This document shows, one piece after another, positions 19,802-30,470 of a DNA stretch of 64,000 nucleotides; position 1 is the stretch's first letter; every line of letters begins with the position of its first letter. The translations under genes were made by a program, and so were the position numbers. The stretch covers positions 162,028 through 226,027 of the forward strand of contig NZ_SIUB01000006.1 in assembly GCF_004310425.1 (NCBI RefSeq). Direction: 5' to 3'. The stretch comes from Hansschlegelia quercus (GTDB lineage Bacteria > Pseudomonadota > Alphaproteobacteria > Rhizobiales > Methylopilaceae). The notes beneath the pieces are model-generated. The model was not told where the DNA came from. It saw only the letters and a program-made list of their open reading frames with translations, and did not search any database.

Positions 19802-20407
19802 CTACTTCGCCGCCAGCGCCTTTGCCTTCTCGATCTGCGGCATGAGCTGGCTCTCCGCGGTGTCATCGCCCAGCGGTCCGACGAATTTGTACGCGACGCG
19901 CCCGTCGCCGGTGATCACGAAGGTCTCCGGGACGCCGTAGACCCCCCATTCGACGCCTGCCCGGCCGCTTGGGTCGGCGCCGACGCGCTCATAGGGCAAG
20001 CCAAGGCCGCCAAGGAAGCGGCGGGCGTTTTCCGCGTCGTCCTTGTAATTCAGCCCGATAATCCGGACGCCGCTCTCCTTGAGCTTCATCAGCGTTGGAT
20101 GCTCGTCGCGACAAGGCGCGCACCAGGAGGCGAAGACGTTGACGACGGTCACGCCGCCGCCCGACAGGTCGGCGCGGGAAAAGCCCGGGATCGGCCCGGA
20201 ATCGCCGCGAAGGCCCTCAAGGGCGGGCAGCGTCGTGTCCGGCGCCGGACGGCCGATCAGGGCGGAAGGCAGCGCCGCGGGATCGCGTCCTGAGAGCAGG
20301 CCGGTCGGGCCGCCCACGAAAAACACGACGCCGGCGAGCACGACCGCGAGCGGGACCAAGAAGATCGCGCGCCGCGCAAGGCTCGGGGCGTTGGTCGAGT
20401 CGGTCAT
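19802..20407 (-). CDS. ccmG: Thiol:disulfide interchange protein CcmG/DsbE
   Basis: Membrane-anchored periplasmic thioredoxin that reduces apocytochrome c for heme attachment. 201 residues from ATG 20407, which overlaps the ccmD stop (ATGA). One N-terminal membrane helix (AIFLVPLAVVLAGVVFFVGG), then the thioredoxin fold with active-site C96 and C99 (NVFASWCAPCRDEHP) and the DsbE-type GVYGVPETFVI cis-Pro loop. Last gene of ccmC-ccmD-ccmG. Confidence 0.95.
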   Translation of the reverse strand: MTDSTNAPSLARRAIFLVPLAVVLAGVVFFVGGPTGLLSGRDPAALPSALIGRPAPDTTLPALEGLRGDSGPIPGFSRADLSGGGVTVVNVFASWCAPCRDEHPTLMKLKESGVRIIGLNYKDDAENARRFLGGLGLPYERVGADPSGRAGVEWGVYGVPETFVITGDGRVAYKFVGPLGDDTAESQLMPQIEKAKALAAK

Positions 20408-20562
20408 CGGGCTGAGCGCCTGCGGCCGCTCTCGGCCTCGACGCGGGCGAGCGCGCGCTTCGTGAGGCGGTGGTCGATCGCCGTCCAGAGGACGAGCCCG
20501 CCGATGACGACGAAGCCGATGGCGTAGGACGCGACGATGAAGCCGACATGGGGGTCGTTCAT
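20404..20562 (-). CDS. ccmD: Heme exporter protein CcmD
   Basis: 52 residues from ATG 20562. One N-terminal membrane helix (VGFIVASYAIGFVVIGGLVLW) is followed by a basic cytosolic tail (DHRLTKRALARVEAESGRRR), the standard CcmD plan. It overlaps ccmC and ccmG by ATGA at both ends. CcmD is needed to release holo-CcmE from the CcmABC complex. Confidence 0.92.
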   Translation of the reverse strand: MNDPHVGFIVASYAIGFVVIGGLVLWTAIDHRLTKRALARVEAESGRRRSAR

Positions 20563-21323
20563 TCCGCAGGCTCCGGCGCAAGGCGCGGCGCGCGCGCGGC
20601 AGTGAGCCGCATCGTGCGCAGGCGCCGGCGGGCGAGTTCGGTGCGCATCCCGGCGAGGTGCAGCGTCACGAACAGCAGCGTGAAGCCGATCGCGTTGACG
20701 AGCAGCGGAGTCAGGATCGAGGGGTCCATCGCCGGGCCGCCCATCTTCATGACCGACGCCGGCTGGTGGAGCGTGTTCCACCAGTCGACCGAGAACTTGA
20801 TGATCGGGATGTTGATCGAGCCGACCAGCGTGAGGATCGCGCAAGCCTTGGCGGCGCGCGAAGGCTCGTCGATCGCCGAGCGCAGCGCCATCAGGCCGAG
20901 ATACATTAGGAACAGGATGAGGAACGAGGTCAGCCGCGCGTCCCAGACCCAGTAGGTCCCCCACATCGGCTTGCCCCAGAGCGAGCCGGTGGCGAGCGCG
21001 AGGAAGGTGAAGGCGGCGCCGAGCGGGGTCGCCACCTTGGCGGCGACGTCGGCGAGGGGATGGCGCCAGATGAGCACGCCGAGGCTGGCGACGGCCATGA
21101 TCGAATAGCCCATCATGGCGAGCCAGGCGGCCGGCACGTGCAGGAACATGATCCGCACCGTCTCGCCCTGCTGGTAATCCGCAGGCGCGACCGCGAGGCC
21201 GAGATAGAGCCCATAGCCGATGGCGAGCGCCGTCGCGCCGGCGAGCCACGGCAGGATCCGGACGGCGAATGCCGAGAACCGTGCGGGGTTCGCGAGCGCG
21301 GCGACTGGGGAGAGGATGCCCAT
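20559..21323 (-). CDS. ccmC: Heme ABC transporter permease CcmC
   Basis: 254 residues from ATG 21323. Six membrane helices and the heme-handling tryptophan-rich motif SLWGKPMWGTYWVWDARLTS. Conserved heme-ligand histidines occur in HVPAAW and in NTLHQPASV. CcmC loads heme onto CcmE. Downstream ccmD and ccmG overlap it. ccmB, usually adjacent, is separated by a lipoprotein gene on the other strand. Confidence 0.95.
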   Translation of the reverse strand: MGILSPVAALANPARFSAFAVRILPWLAGATALAIGYGLYLGLAVAPADYQQGETVRIMFLHVPAAWLAMMGYSIMAVASLGVLIWRHPLADVAAKVATPLGAAFTFLALATGSLWGKPMWGTYWVWDARLTSFLILFLMYLGLMALRSAIDEPSRAAKACAILTLVGSINIPIIKFSVDWWNTLHQPASVMKMGGPAMDPSILTPLLVNAIGFTLLFVTLHLAGMRTELARRRLRTMRLTAARAPRLAPEPAE

Positions 21324-21346
21324 GAGGTCCGTCTTTACGCAGAAAC

Positions 21347-21445
21347 CGTCATCCCGGACGGCGGCAAACCTGCCGAGCAGGATCATCAGCTGAGAATTGC
21401 GCCCTTCCTGAGGGCGATCCCGGCTCTCCGCCTGTCAGCTCCGGA
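21347..21445. repeat. Degenerate copy of interspersed hairpin repeat
   Basis: Begins CGTCATCCCGGACGGCGG and has an internal GCGATCCCGGCTCTC, as in the copies at 26675, 31931 and 32887, but the far end is poorly conserved. It lies in the 293-bp gap between ccmC and the lipoprotein gene. Confidence 0.5.
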
Positions 21446-21616
21446 CGGAACAGCGCTTTGTCTACTACGGCGCCTTCGACTCTTTCGAAACAGGCCATCG
21501 GTCGCAAGCGCGTCATCTGCGTTCTGCCGCCGCGATCATGGTCCGAATGGCCGGGGCGGCCTTCTCCCGCCAGCCATGTATGGTCCTTCGGGGCGAACAA
21601 GGAGCATCGAGACCAC

Positions 21617-21925
21617 ATGAAAGCCATCCCATTCCTCGCCATCTCGGCGTTGGCGCTCGGCCTCGCGGCCTGCGAGCACGATCGTCCGCATGGCTATGGC
21701 GGCGGCTACGGCTACAACGACCGCGTGTTCATCGACAGCGACCGCGGCTATCGCGATCATCGCCGCGACGGCCGCTACGAACGCAGCCGCTACGACGATC
21801 GGCGTCGCGACGACGACCGGCGCCGCGACACGCGTCGGGGCGACGGCGACCGGGGCCATGATCGTGACGGCGATCGGCGCGCGGACGGCGACCGCCGAGG
21901 GAACGGACCCCGCTACGACAGATAA
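21617..21925 (+). CDS. Small lipoprotein with Arg/Asp-rich low-complexity tail
   Basis: 102 residues from ATG 21617. Lipoprotein signal MKAIPFLAISALALGLAAC, lipobox C19, then a Gly/Tyr segment (PHGYGGGYGYNDR) and about 60 residues almost entirely of Arg and Asp in alternating order (for example DDRRRDDDRRRDTRRGDGDR). The tail is a disordered polyampholyte. Function unknown. It lies on the opposite strand between ccmC and ccmB, and its own promoter should lie in the gap upstream. I would expect an envelope protein; weak database matches to such tails would not be informative. Confidence 0.7.
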   Translation: MKAIPFLAISALALGLAACEHDRPHGYGGGYGYNDRVFIDSDRGYRDHRRDGRYERSRYDDRRRDDDRRRDTRRGDGDRGHDRDGDRRADGDRRGNGPRYDR

Positions 21926-21968
21926 GGAAACCAGACAGGGAGCCGTCGGCAGACGGCTTCCTGGCCTC

Positions 21969-22622
21969 CTATTCCCGGAGCAGCCTGAGGGTCGCGCCCG
22001 CAGCGATAGGCCCGAGCACGCCATAGACGAGCGCGAGCCCGACTAGCGCGCTCATCGGGCCTGTCACGTCGCGGCCGGGATCGCAGGCTGCGACGCCGAA
22101 GATCAGGACCGGCACGGAGAGCGGGAGGATCAGCACAGGCGCGAGCAGCCCGCCTCGCCTCAAACCGACGGTGAGCGCCGCGCCGACCGTGCCGAGGCAG
22201 GCGAGCGCCGGCGTGCCGACGAGCAGCGCCAGAGCGACGCGGAGCGTCGTCTCCGGCCCGACGTCCAGCATCATCCCGAACAGCGGCGCCGCGATCACCA
22301 GCGGCAGGCAGGTCGTCGTCCAGTGCGCCAGGATCTTGGCGCCGATCATCAGCTCGAAGGGCGCGGGCGCTAGGAAGATCAGGTCGAGCCCGCCATCCTC
22401 ATGGTCGGCCTGCAGCAGCCGGTCGAGGCCGAGCAGCGTCGCGAGCAGCGCCCCAAGCCACAGGATCGCCGGACCGATTCGGCCGAGCAGCGCGAGGTCC
22501 GGACCGACAGCAAACGGCGTCAGCGTCACGACCAGCAGGAAGAACACGACGCCGAGCCCGGCGCCGCCGCTGCGGGCGAGCGCGAGGTCGCGCAGGAAGA
22601 GAGCGGCTGGGGGACATGTCAC
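21969..22622 (-). CDS. ccmB: Heme exporter permease CcmB
   Basis: 217 residues if started at GTG 22622 (VTCPPAALFLRDLALARSGG); a few more upstream codons are open but do not look like CcmB. Six membrane helices. Family segments are GPAILWLGALLATLLGLDRLLQAD, GLDLIFLAPAPFELMIGAKI and LRRGGLLAPVLILPLSVPVLIFG. It works with CcmA and CcmC in heme loading of CcmE. It stands alone between two genes of the opposite strand, which is unusual for a ccm permease. Confidence 0.92.
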   Translation of the reverse strand: MTCPPAALFLRDLALARSGGAGLGVVFFLLVVTLTPFAVGPDLALLGRIGPAILWLGALLATLLGLDRLLQADHEDGGLDLIFLAPAPFELMIGAKILAHWTTTCLPLVIAAPLFGMMLDVGPETTLRVALALLVGTPALACLGTVGAALTVGLRRGGLLAPVLILPLSVPVLIFGVAACDPGRDVTGPMSALVGLALVYGVLGPIAAGATLRLLRE

Positions 22623-22736
22623 TTGGCTGTGATCACGAACGCGGCGCCGGCGGGGAGAACCTGAAACATACCACCTGCATACGCGTTGGGCTCGGGTAAG
22701 CGGCCGCACTATCGGCCGAACACGGAGGATACAAGA

Positions 22737-23147
22737 ATGACCCGCTTTTCCGCCATCGCCGCCTCGCTCGCCCTGGGCGCCGCCACCCTCGCGCTGCCGA
22801 CGGCTGGCTACGCCGCCGACGAAACCGAGATGGCGATGAACGCCAAGGTCACGATCTCGCAGGCCGTCGAAGCCGCAGAAGCGAAGGGCGGCAAGGCGAC
22901 CGAAGTCGAATTCGACGACGATTACGGCGGGCGCTGGGAGGTGAAGGTGCTCGCCGATGGCGGCAACAAGCTCACCACCTATTTCGTTGATCCGAGTTCA
23001 GGTCAGGTCACCGGCGAAGAGCCGCAGACATTCGAGAAGTATTTCACCATGCTGAAGCCTGAGGCCTTCCAGAAGGCCCCGACGCAGCTGAAGGCCGCCA
23101 TCGCCTCAGCTGAAGCTGCGGGCTCCGGCAAGGCGATCATCGACTAA
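22737..23147 (+). CDS. PepSY domain-containing secreted protein
   Basis: 136 residues from ATG 22737. Signal peptide MTRFSAIAASLALGAATLAL ending near AGYAADE. The mature part is a single PepSY-like domain: KVTISQAVEAAEAKGGKATEV, EFDDDYGGRWEVKVLADG, and YFVDPSSGQV. PepSY domains are small periplasmic modules, some of which inhibit peptidases or bind ligands; the role here is unknown. It faces ccmA tail to tail with a 4-bp overlap of the two stop regions (23144-23147) and is divergent from ccmB. Confidence 0.82.
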   Translation: MTRFSAIAASLALGAATLALPTAGYAADETEMAMNAKVTISQAVEAAEAKGGKATEVEFDDDYGGRWEVKVLADGGNKLTTYFVDPSSGQVTGEEPQTFEKYFTMLKPEAFQKAPTQLKAAIASAEAAGSGKAIID

Positions 23148-23779
23148 GCGTCGATATCGACCTCAGCAGGAACCGAGCGCGACGCGAGGCCGAGGTCGAG
23201 CGTCGCGCCTCTCCCGAAAGCGAGGTCGGCATGGGTGGCCGCGATCACCATCCCGCCGGCCTTGCGGTGCTCTTCGACAAGCTCAGAAAGCAACGCTTGT
23301 CCGCGTATGTCGAGCGCCGCCGTCGGTTCATCCAGTAGCCAGATCGGCCGCGGCGCGCAGAGCAGCCGCGCCAGAGCGAGCCTGCGCTTCTGCCCGGCCG
23401 AAAGCGCCGAGCCCGGCAGTTCCTCAAGAGACCCGAGCCCGACCCGGTCGAGCGCGCTGGACACGCCGCCTTCGCCCCCGAGCGCGTCGCGGGCGAAGAT
23501 CAGGTTCCGCCGCACCGACAGACCGCTTTTCACCGCGTCGAGATGCCCCAGCAAGTGCATGGACTCGCGCGGGGGCGCATCGTTGTCCGCGCCTTCGAGC
23601 CGCACCTCGCCCGAAAGCGGCGGCAGCAGGCCGGCGATCGACCGCAATAGCGTCGACTTGCCGGCCCCGTTCGGCCCGATGACGGACAGCGCTCCGCCGC
23701 TTTCGACGGCGAAAACGACGTTCTCGAGGATCACGGTTCCGCCGCGCGCGACGGTGAGCGCCTCCGCGACGAGCCTCAT
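23144..23779 (-). CDS. ccmA: Heme exporter ATP-binding protein CcmA
   Basis: 211 residues. Walker A GPNGAGKST at 35-43, the signature LSAGQKRRLALARLL and Walker B IWLLDEPTAALD are all intact. CcmA powers release of heme-loaded CcmE. It is divergent from acnA, as usual in Hyphomicrobiales. The PepSY gene on the opposite strand separates it from ccmB. Confidence 0.95.
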   Translation of the reverse strand: MRLVAEALTVARGGTVILENVVFAVESGGALSVIGPNGAGKSTLLRSIAGLLPPLSGEVRLEGADNDAPPRESMHLLGHLDAVKSGLSVRRNLIFARDALGGEGGVSSALDRVGLGSLEELPGSALSAGQKRRLALARLLCAPRPIWLLDEPTAALDIRGQALLSELVEEHRKAGGMVIAATHADLAFGRGATLDLGLASRSVPAEVDIDA

Positions 23780-23853
23780 CGCAGCCGTTCCGGAGATGCT
23801 GGAACGGTTTCAAGCATGCGTGTTTTCGTCAGGAGCCGGTGGGCGGAAGCGGC

Positions 23854-23882
23854 TTCAATGGACGCTTGATTTCCCATATAAG
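23854..23882 (+). promoter_or_regulatory. Putative acnA promoter
   Basis: TTCAAT at 23854-23859 and TATAAG at 23877-23882, 17-bp spacing, about 85 bp before the acnA start. The -10 is good and the -35 is weak. Confidence 0.45.
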
Positions 23883-23964
23883 ACCCGAGCAATCTTGTGC
23901 GGCGCACATCTGGCCTCAAGCGAACCCGCGGGGCGGCGCGCCTTCGAAAAGGAGCGACCAGTCC

Positions 23965-26646
<2,682 letters not shown>

Positions 26647-26674
26647 AAAGACCGACTGTTGCGCTGATTGCAAG

Positions 26675-26777
26675 CGTCATCCCGGACGGCGGCTCCAAGC
26701 CGCTGATCCGGGATATCCTCCGAACTGGGCTCGATCCTTCGCACGATCCGGCTCTCGCTCCGCTCGGCGGGATGACG
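26675..26777. repeat. Interspersed hairpin repeat
   Basis: About 103 bp bounded by CGTCATCCCGG at the left and GGGATGACG at the right, with internal CTGATCCGGGAT and CGATCCGGCTCTCGCT. Same architecture as the copies at 31931-32034 and 32887-32981. It fills the gap after acnA and may help end its transcript. Confidence 0.7.
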
Positions 26778-26866
26778 CTTCGGTGGCGTCACCCCGTTGT
26801 GAGTGGCGCCGGCGGTCCCCGCTACCCACAATGAGGGTCCAGCGCCCTCGCGGACTCCAAAAGCCG

Positions 26867-27655
26867 ATGCGCCTCGCTTGTCTCCTGTCAGCCGTTTTCG
26901 CTCTCGCCGCCAGCGGCTTCGCCAGCGCCCAACAGGCCGAAGCGCCGCGCGCGGTGATGGAGCTGTTCACGAGCCAGGGCTCCTCGGCCTGCCCTCCGGC
27001 CGACAGGATCGCGACGGAGCTCGCCCGCGGCGACCGCACCCTCGTGCTTACGCTGCCCGTGGATTACTGGGACTATCTCGGCTGGAAGGACACGCTTGCG
27101 ACTCCCGCGAACGCCGCACGCCAGAAGGCCTATGCCCGTGCCCGCGGCGACCGTAAGGTCTTCACGCCGCAGGTGGTCGTGAACGGGCGAGAGGCGATCG
27201 TCGGCGGCGCCGGCCCGGCTGTGATCGGCGCGCTCGGCCGCGCGGGAGACGTCGGGCTGCCGCTGCCGGTGGCGGTCTCCGCCGCCGATGGGATCATCGA
27301 AGTCTCGGTCTCCACCGCGCGCGCGCCGATCGCTAAGAGCCGCGCGGAGGTGTGGCTGTTCGCCGTCGAGCGCTCGCGCTCCGTGCATATCGATGGCGGA
27401 GAGAACGCAGGCGCGACGGTCGATTACGTTAACGTCGTGCGGCATATGACGAGGCTCGGCGCCTGGGACGGCGCGCCGGCTCGCTTCGACATCGCGGCCG
27501 ACGAGGCGATGCGCCCCGGCGCAGACGGCGTCGCCGTGCTCGTTCAGGCCGGCACGGGCGGCCAGCCTGGGCCGATCCTCGGCGCGGCGCAGACCGACGT
27601 CATCCGCCCCGGCGCGGCGACCACGGCCTCACGCATGGTTCGGGAGCAGTTTTGA
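26867..27655 (+). CDS. DUF1223 secreted protein (thioredoxin-like fold)
   Basis: 262 residues from ATG 26867. Signal peptide (LACLLSAVFALAASGFASAQQ). The DUF1223 landmarks are VMELFTSQGSSACPPADRI, LTLPVDYWDYLGWKDTLA and KVFTPQVVVNGR. The family resembles thioredoxin-like proteins but keeps only the single Cys of SSACPPAD, so oxidoreductase activity is uncertain. It overlaps the next gene (TTGA), implying coupling. Confidence 0.88.
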   Translation: MRLACLLSAVFALAASGFASAQQAEAPRAVMELFTSQGSSACPPADRIATELARGDRTLVLTLPVDYWDYLGWKDTLATPANAARQKAYARARGDRKVFTPQVVVNGREAIVGGAGPAVIGALGRAGDVGLPLPVAVSAADGIIEVSVSTARAPIAKSRAEVWLFAVERSRSVHIDGGENAGATVDYVNVVRHMTRLGAWDGAPARFDIAADEAMRPGADGVAVLVQAGTGGQPGPILGAAQTDVIRPGAATTASRMVREQF

Positions 27656-28650
27656 GAATTTTGTTCGCCATTGCGGCCCTGCTGCTGACCACGCTTTCGC
27701 CGGCCGCCGCGCAGGAGCGCCCCTCCTATGGGCCTGAGCTCGAGGGCTTCGACTACCCCTATCCCGTCGAGCGCCGCGACTTCGTCTCGCAAGGCGAGAA
27801 GCTGTCGATGGCCTATCTCGACGTCGCACCCGAAAAGCCGAACGGCCGGACTGTCGTCCTGCTCCACGGCAAGAATTTCTGCGCCGCGACCTTCGAGGAC
27901 CAGATCCACGTTCTGACCGCCGCGGGTTTCCGCGTCGTCGCGGTGGATCAGATCGGATTCTGCAAATCGTCCAAGCCCGCGGGCTACCAGTTCAGCTTTC
28001 TTCAGCTCGCCGCGAACACGCATGCGCTGCTGGAGAGCCTCGGGATCGAGAAGGCCACGATCCTCGGCCATTCCATGGGCGGCATGCTGGCCGCGCGCTA
28101 CGCGCTGACCTATCCGGAAGCGACCGAGCGGCTGATCATGGTCAACCCGCTCGGCCTCGAGGACTGGAAGGCCAAGGGCGTGCCCTACGCGACCGTCGAC
28201 AAACTGCATGAGGAAGAGCTGAAGACCACCTTCGACACGGTGAAGGCCTACCAGCTCAAGTTCTATTACGACGGCAAGTGGAAGCCGGAATACGACCGCT
28301 GGGCCGCGATGAACGCCGGGCTCTATGCAGGCGCGGGCCGCGAGGACGTGGCGTGGACCGGCGCGCGCACGCACGAGATGATCTACGCGCAGCCTGTGCT
28401 CTACGAGTTCCCGCAAATCAAGGTTCCGACCACGCTGATCATCGGCCAGACCGACCGAACCGCGCCGGGCGCCAACCGCGCCGCCCCGGAAATCGCGAAG
28501 ACGCTCGGCGACTATCCCGCGCTCGGGCGCAAGGCCGCGGCGGCGATCCCCAGCGCGACGCTCGTGGAGCTTCCGGGCCTCGGCCATGCGCCGCAGGTCG
28601 AGGATCCCGCGACCTTCGACGCAGCCATGCTGAAGGCGCTGGACCGCTAG
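27652..28650 (+). CDS. Secreted alpha/beta hydrolase
   Basis: 332 residues from TTG 27652, overlapping the DUF1223 stop. Signal peptide ILFAIAALLLTTLSPAAAQ. Alpha/beta-hydrolase landmarks: oxyanion region VVLLHGKNFCAATF, VDQIGFCKSS, nucleophile GHSMGG (Ser), acid region TTLIIGQTDRTAPG and catalytic His in GLGHAPQVED. The substrate is unknown; similar exported hydrolases include epoxide-hydrolase-like and lactonase-like members. The rare TTG start is supported by the coupling and by the signal peptide that follows immediately. Confidence 0.88.
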   Translation: MRILFAIAALLLTTLSPAAAQERPSYGPELEGFDYPYPVERRDFVSQGEKLSMAYLDVAPEKPNGRTVVLLHGKNFCAATFEDQIHVLTAAGFRVVAVDQIGFCKSSKPAGYQFSFLQLAANTHALLESLGIEKATILGHSMGGMLAARYALTYPEATERLIMVNPLGLEDWKAKGVPYATVDKLHEEELKTTFDTVKAYQLKFYYDGKWKPEYDRWAAMNAGLYAGAGREDVAWTGARTHEMIYAQPVLYEFPQIKVPTTLIIGQTDRTAPGANRAAPEIAKTLGDYPALGRKAAAAIPSATLVELPGLGHAPQVEDPATFDAAMLKALDR

Positions 28651-28712
28651 CGCGGCTTGCGCGCATCCGCCTGCGGCGCGATCATGCCCGGGCGACCCAT
28701 TCGGAAGACGCG

Positions 28713-29084
28713 ATGATCGACGAAGAGCCCATACGTCTCTTCCCTCCGGCTGCGACCTCTCCCGCCGCCCCTGCCCCACCGGCCGAGGTCTCCTTCGACC
28801 GCCGCGAGCTGAACGCCATCCTCACCGTCTACGGCCGGATGGTCGCGGCCGGCGAATGGCGCGACTACGCCATCGACTTCCTCAAGGAGAAGGCGGTGTT
28901 TTCGGTGTTCCGCCGCGCAAGCGAGGCGCCGCTCTACCGGATCGAGAAGACGCCGAAGCTCGCCCGCAAGCAGGGGGCCTATGCGGTCGTCACGACCACC
29001 GGCCTGATCCTGAAGCGTGGCCACGATCTGGCGCGTGTGCTGGCGGTGGTGGACAAGGCGACGCTCCGCGTGGTGAGCGGCTGA
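28713..29084 (+). CDS. DUF2794 family protein
   Basis: 123 residues from ATG 28713. After a Pro/Ala-rich leader, the conserved DUF2794 core runs FDRRELNAILTVYGRMVAAG, EWRDYAIDFLKEKAVFSVFRR and PLYRIEKTPKLARKQGAYAV. The family is restricted largely to alphaproteobacteria and has no known function. No signal peptide or membrane segment. Confidence 0.88.
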   Translation: MIDEEPIRLFPPAATSPAAPAPPAEVSFDRRELNAILTVYGRMVAAGEWRDYAIDFLKEKAVFSVFRRASEAPLYRIEKTPKLARKQGAYAVVTTTGLILKRGHDLARVLAVVDKATLRVVSG

Positions 29085-29106
29085 GAACGCTTCGATCCGA
29101 TCGATC

Positions 29107-29165
29107 TTGCGACATCGCGGGAATGGATCCCGGCAGTCCGCTGCGCTGCAGCCGGGAATGACAGG
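29107..29165. repeat. Weak hairpin repeat remnant
   Basis: GCGGGAATGGATCCCGGC and GCAGCCGGGAATGACAG in the gap before the desaturase gene recall other intergenic GGGATGAC-type repeats but do not match the 100-bp copies well. Confidence 0.35.
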
Positions 29166-29283
29166 TCGACCCGTCACCCTCCGCAATGCTCCGTTGCGCA
29201 TCGTGAAGACGGTCCGCGCTGTCATTGAGCCCGCAAAAATGCTATGTAGGGGCCGATTTTCGCGACATTTTAGAAGCGATCCC

Positions 29284-30366
29284 ATGCCCGCCGACACGAT
29301 CCGCCCCGAGGCCCTGACCGAGCGCAATCTTGTCAGCGTCGCCCACAAGCTGACCGCCGATCTCGCCAAGGCGAGGCCCGCAGTCTACTGGACCGACCTG
29401 ATCGTCACGGCGGTCGTCGCCTATGCGGCGCTCGCCGGCGCCGTGCTGCTGCCGGGCCTCGTGCTCAAGAGCGCGGCCTTCGTAATCTCGGCGCTGGCCT
29501 TCTACCGCGGCGTCAGCTTCATCCACGAGGTCAGCCACCTCCGCGCTCAGGACGTGCCGGGCTTCAAGGCCGGCTACAACGCGCTGATCGGCGTGCCGTT
29601 CTTCGTGCCGTCGTTGATGTATGAGGGCGTGCACAATCAGCACCACGCCAAGTCGCGCTACGGCACGGCGCTCGATCCCGAATACATGCCGCTCGCGCGC
29701 CAGACCTTCTGGCATGTCGCGGCCTTCATCGCGATCTCGGCGCTCGCGCCGGTCGGCCTGCTGATCCGCTTCGGCCTGCTGACGCCGCTCGCGGCGATCA
29801 TTCCGCCCTTCCGCAAGACGGTGGTCGAGCGCTTCTCCGCGCTCGCGATCAATCCCGCATTCCTGCGCGACCATCCGACAGACGCGCAGCGCCCGCTGTG
29901 GATCCTGCTCGAAACGCTGTGCTCGATCTGGGCGAATGCGTTCGTCTGGCTCACCGTTACGGGCGTCATTTCCTGGCGGGTGTTCTTCACCGCGCTTGCC
30001 CTCGGTTCCGCGGTCGCTGTGGTGAACCAGTTCCGTACTCTCGTCGCCCACCATTGGGACAACGAGGGCGACGAGATGAGCGTGACCGAGCAGTTTCTCG
30101 ACTCGGTCAACGTGCCGCCGCCGGCTACCCTGCCGATGCTCTGGGCGCCGGTCGGACTGCGCTATCACGGCCTTCACCATCTGCTGCCGCGACTGCCCTA
30201 TCATGCGCTCGGCGCGGCGCACGCCCGCCTCTGCGAGGCGCTGCCGCCGGAAAGCCCGTACCACAAAGGCAGCCATCGCGGCTTCTGGCACGTCACCGGC
30301 CGTCTTCTCGGCGCGATCCGCGACCGGCGCGCCGCCCCGCAGCCCGGGATCGTGCCGGGCGAGTAA
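29284..30366 (+). CDS. Fatty acid desaturase family membrane protein
   Basis: 360 residues from ATG 29284. Four or more membrane helices and three histidine boxes: HEVSH at 81-85, HNQHH at 117-121, and YHGLHHLLPRLPYHALG near the C-terminus, the di-iron pattern of membrane desaturases and hydroxylases. Substrate not deducible; acyl-lipid, carotenoid and sphingolipid-type enzymes share this fold. Stands alone, flanked by a repeat remnant upstream. Confidence 0.87.
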   Translation: MPADTIRPEALTERNLVSVAHKLTADLAKARPAVYWTDLIVTAVVAYAALAGAVLLPGLVLKSAAFVISALAFYRGVSFIHEVSHLRAQDVPGFKAGYNALIGVPFFVPSLMYEGVHNQHHAKSRYGTALDPEYMPLARQTFWHVAAFIAISALAPVGLLIRFGLLTPLAAIIPPFRKTVVERFSALAINPAFLRDHPTDAQRPLWILLETLCSIWANAFVWLTVTGVISWRVFFTALALGSAVAVVNQFRTLVAHHWDNEGDEMSVTEQFLDSVNVPPPATLPMLWAPVGLRYHGLHHLLPRLPYHALGAAHARLCEALPPESPYHKGSHRGFWHVTGRLLGAIRDRRAAPQPGIVPGE

Positions 30367-30470
30367 GCCGCACGTCACGGTTCGCCTCAGGCGCTATCGC
30401 GTGGCGCCGGGCTTGCTCTCTCCTCGGGGTCGGATCGTTCGTCCGACGGCTGTAATGGGAGAGAGCCTGC

